Shown: positions 6,925-7,991 of the stretch, piece by piece
Position numbering within the stretch: position 1 is the stretch's first letter
How the letters are laid out: each line of letters begins with the position of its first letter
Assembly (NCBI GenBank): GCA_012521035.1
Contig: JAAYND010000274.1
Location: 1 to 7,991, forward strand
DNA from: Methanomicrobiales archaeon
GTDB lineage: Archaea > Halobacteriota > Methanomicrobia > Methanomicrobiales > Methanoculleaceae
Length of the DNA: 7,991 nt
Reading direction: 5' to 3'
The notes under the pieces: generated by a model
The model's input: only the letters and a program-made list of their open reading frames with translations
The model's database searches: none
Told to the model about the DNA's origin: nothing
Program-made: the position numbers and the translations under genes

Positions 6925-7439
6925 ACCTGGATACCGGCCCGGGCAAGTGCTTCCTTGATGGAGATGAGTTCCTTCCTGATATCCCCAAATTCATCGTCAA
7001 GGTGCTTCTTCGTGTCGCTCCGGAGCCCGACAACTTCTTCTTTGATGTCCCTCGTGATCTGGAGGGTCTGGTCCTGCTTGTCCAGCATCTGGTCGAGTTT
7101 CATGTTCATGCTATGCATCGCGTTTCCGGCGTAATCTATCCGCTCGAATATCTCTTCCTGGATATCCCCCCGGACGATCTCAAAAGAGCTATACTTCCCT
7201 GTGGCCTTCTCCCAGTTGATAACGAATGATTTGACCTCTATAGGTCTCTGTATGATATTGACCTCCTGTATAAGGTTCTGGAGATCTCTCTCGCTCCCTT
7301 CCGCAACGATCTCGACATCCCCGTTATCAAGGTTTTTTACATATCCCGAGATATCCCGCCCGAACGTCGCATTGTACACATGCTCCCGATAGCTGACCCG
7401 CTGAACACGCCCTCGTGCGATAGCTACAAATCGCTTCAT
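6921..7439 (-). CDS. Acylphosphatase-like protein with C-terminal coiled coil
   Basis: Acylphosphatases are small cytosolic enzymes that hydrolyse carboxyl-phosphate bonds. Residues 1-90 (from Met at 7439) match the fold: ARGRVQRVSYRE (8-19) holds the phosphate loop and the catalytic Arg18, and GYVKNLDNGDVEIVAEG (32-48) holds the catalytic Asn36. The usual GxVQGVGFR is altered to GRVQRVSYR, replacing two loop glycines, so activity is uncertain. Residues about 100-165 form a charged coiled coil (KLDQMLDKQDQTLQITRDIKEE and onward), which the roughly 90-residue stand-alone enzymes lack; it suggests oligomerisation or a partner. A Met nine codons earlier (7466) is possible, but the family normally starts near MKRF. 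Neither start has a good ribosome site. Base composition is clearly lower in GC than tfrB. The gene is enclosed by inverted copies of the 53-base element. The fold is well supported; catalytic function is inferred. Confidence 0.8.
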   Translation of the reverse strand: MKRFVAIARGRVQRVSYREHVYNATFGRDISGYVKNLDNGDVEIVAEGSERDLQNLIQEVNIIQRPIEVKSFVINWEKATGKYSSFEIVRGDIQEEIFERIDYAGNAMHSMNMKLDQMLDKQDQTLQITRDIKEEVVGLRSDTKKHLDDEFGDIRKELISIKEALARAGIQV

Positions 7440-7472
7440 TTGGTTTTTACTCTGTGAGAAGGGCATAAGTAG

Positions 7473-7525
7473 GTAACTATTCAGGGCACCCGGTGAGTCA
7501 CCGCCGGCATGAAGGGTGCCCTGAA
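7473..7525 (-). repeat. 53-base stem-loop repeat element, copy 2 (right, inverted)
   Basis: This is the inverted partner of 6847-6899 with two differences. Arms 7475-7491 and 7514-7530 pair over 17 positions with one mismatch (7479/7526), leaving a 22-base loop at 7492-7513. Its inner edge is only 6 bases from the longer start (7466) of the acylphosphatase-like gene, so that gene's promoter lies in or beyond the repeat, or in the short A/T-richer strip between repeat and gene. Confidence 0.9.
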
Positions 7526-7564
7526 CAGTTTACGAGTCCCGGATCCCGGGGTTAGCGCGTATGA

Positions 7565-7581
7565 GTGAGGGAGTTCCTCAC
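7565..7581 (-). terminator. Small hairpin at the end of the antiporter-like gene
   Basis: GTGAGG and CCTCAC form a 6-bp stem with a 5-base loop, overlapping the stop codon of the right-edge gene. No T tract follows on the minus strand, so a terminator role is weak. Confidence 0.25.
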
Positions 7582-7991
7582 CACACAACATCGAGGATGA
7601 AGTAGAGGAACGCAATGATACTTATGAAGATTAGCCCGTACCCGCCGCCCCATATATCGGTCTGGACATCGGGGTAGTGATCCTTCAGGTACGAGAGTTC
7701 CTTCTCATACGCCTGCGACCTGGAGGGGTCCAGGAGTGCCTGCATGAGAGGCAGGGTTGCAGATTTTCCTGCTATCTGGATGGCGACGGTCGGGTTTGCT
7801 GTGACGCGCTTGAAGCACACCGCCGCTCTCTCAATCCCGTGCTCGATCGCACCCGCGATACGCACAAGCGGGACTGCCGAGAACCAGATCACCGCCCTGC
7901 CCGCCCGGATGTAGAGAGCATCGATATCGATCGTGGTTCCGGGCCAGGGCTGCCTGAGCGGCCGCACCGCGAGCAGGAGCACCCCTGCAAC
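7578..7991 (-). CDS. C-terminal part of a complex-I/Mrp-type antiporter subunit (MrpD/MbhH/NuoN-like), truncated by the window edge
   Basis: The frame is open through the last base of the window; the GTG at 7982 is just an internal codon, so this is the 3' end of a longer gene. The visible 137 residues contain TTIDIDALYIRAGRAVIW, resembling the 'T-x-D-x-D-x-x-Y-R-x-x-G-R' stretch near the C-terminus of MrpD-like antiporter subunits. A hydrophobic segment overlaps this (AVIWFSAVPLVRIAG). After a charged loop (SQAYEKELSYLKDHYPD), a final membrane helix reads GLIFISIIAFLYFILDVVW. Such subunits move protons or Na+ in Mrp antiporters, membrane-bound hydrogenases and related complexes. Which complex this belongs to cannot be told, as its neighbours are outside. 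The family call is from motif resemblance only. Confidence 0.6.
   Translation of the reverse strand, partial: VAGVLLLAVRPLRQPWPGTTIDIDALYIRAGRAVIWFSAVPLVRIAGAIEHGIERAAVCFKRVTANPTVAIQIAGKSATLPLMQALLDPSRSQAYEKELSYLKDHYPDVQTDIWGGGYGLIFISIIAFLYFILDVVW

Noticed and set aside
7201..7392. Small plus-strand open frame within the acylphosphatase-like gene
   Set aside because: It is antisense to a clear coding region and has no start signal or recognisable product.
6847..7525. A complete insertion sequence
   Set aside because: The terminal inverted repeats fit, but the only enclosed gene is acylphosphatase-like and no transposase motif or target duplication is visible, so a self-moving element is not supported.
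6847..7525. CRISPR array or toxin-antitoxin pair
   Set aside because: There are only two full copies, in opposite orientation, with a gene rather than spacers between them, and no second small gene beside the acylphosphatase-like CDS.

Overview
The window looks like chromosomal DNA of a hydrogenotrophic methanogen of the Methanomicrobiales, most likely Methanoculleus or a close relative. The evidence is a GC-rich coding background, a two-subunit CoM-SH/CoB-SH-dependent fumarate reductase (TfrA/TfrB, known only from methanogenic archaea and relatives), an archaeal-style divergent promoter, and the tail of a complex-I/Mrp-type antiporter subunit. The genus is inferred, not proven.

Layout. Bases 1-982 hold the 3' part of an IS1634-like (IS4 superfamily) DDE transposase, more AT-rich than its surroundings. 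It abuts a GC-rich headless coding remnant (about 984-1196) that was probably cut by the insertion. On the minus strand, lysC (aspartate kinase, 3679-2279) and purM (AIR synthetase, 2286-1291) overlap by 8 bases and form an operon. A short A/T-rich spacer of about 60 bases separates lysC from the divergent plus-strand operon tfrA-tfrB (3740-6831), whose genes overlap by ATGA and end at a T7 tract.

Between tfrB and the right-edge gene lies a distinct island (about 6844-7530). It holds a lower-GC minus-strand acylphosphatase-like gene with a coiled-coil tail, bracketed by two copies of a 53-base element in opposite orientation (51/53 identical). Each copy folds into a long stem-loop with the same 22-base loop. 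This is the most unusual structure in the window. At the right edge is the 3' end of a minus-strand membrane antiporter-like subunit, cut by the window.

How the genes fit together. LysC commits aspartate to the lysine/threonine/methionine family. PurM closes the imidazole ring in purine synthesis. TfrAB reduces fumarate to succinate with coenzymes M and B, feeding the incomplete reductive TCA pathway toward 2-oxoglutarate. Aspartate use in purine synthesis releases fumarate, so the divergent pair of operons is metabolically plausible, but co-regulation is inference. I found no CRISPR array, tRNA or rRNA.
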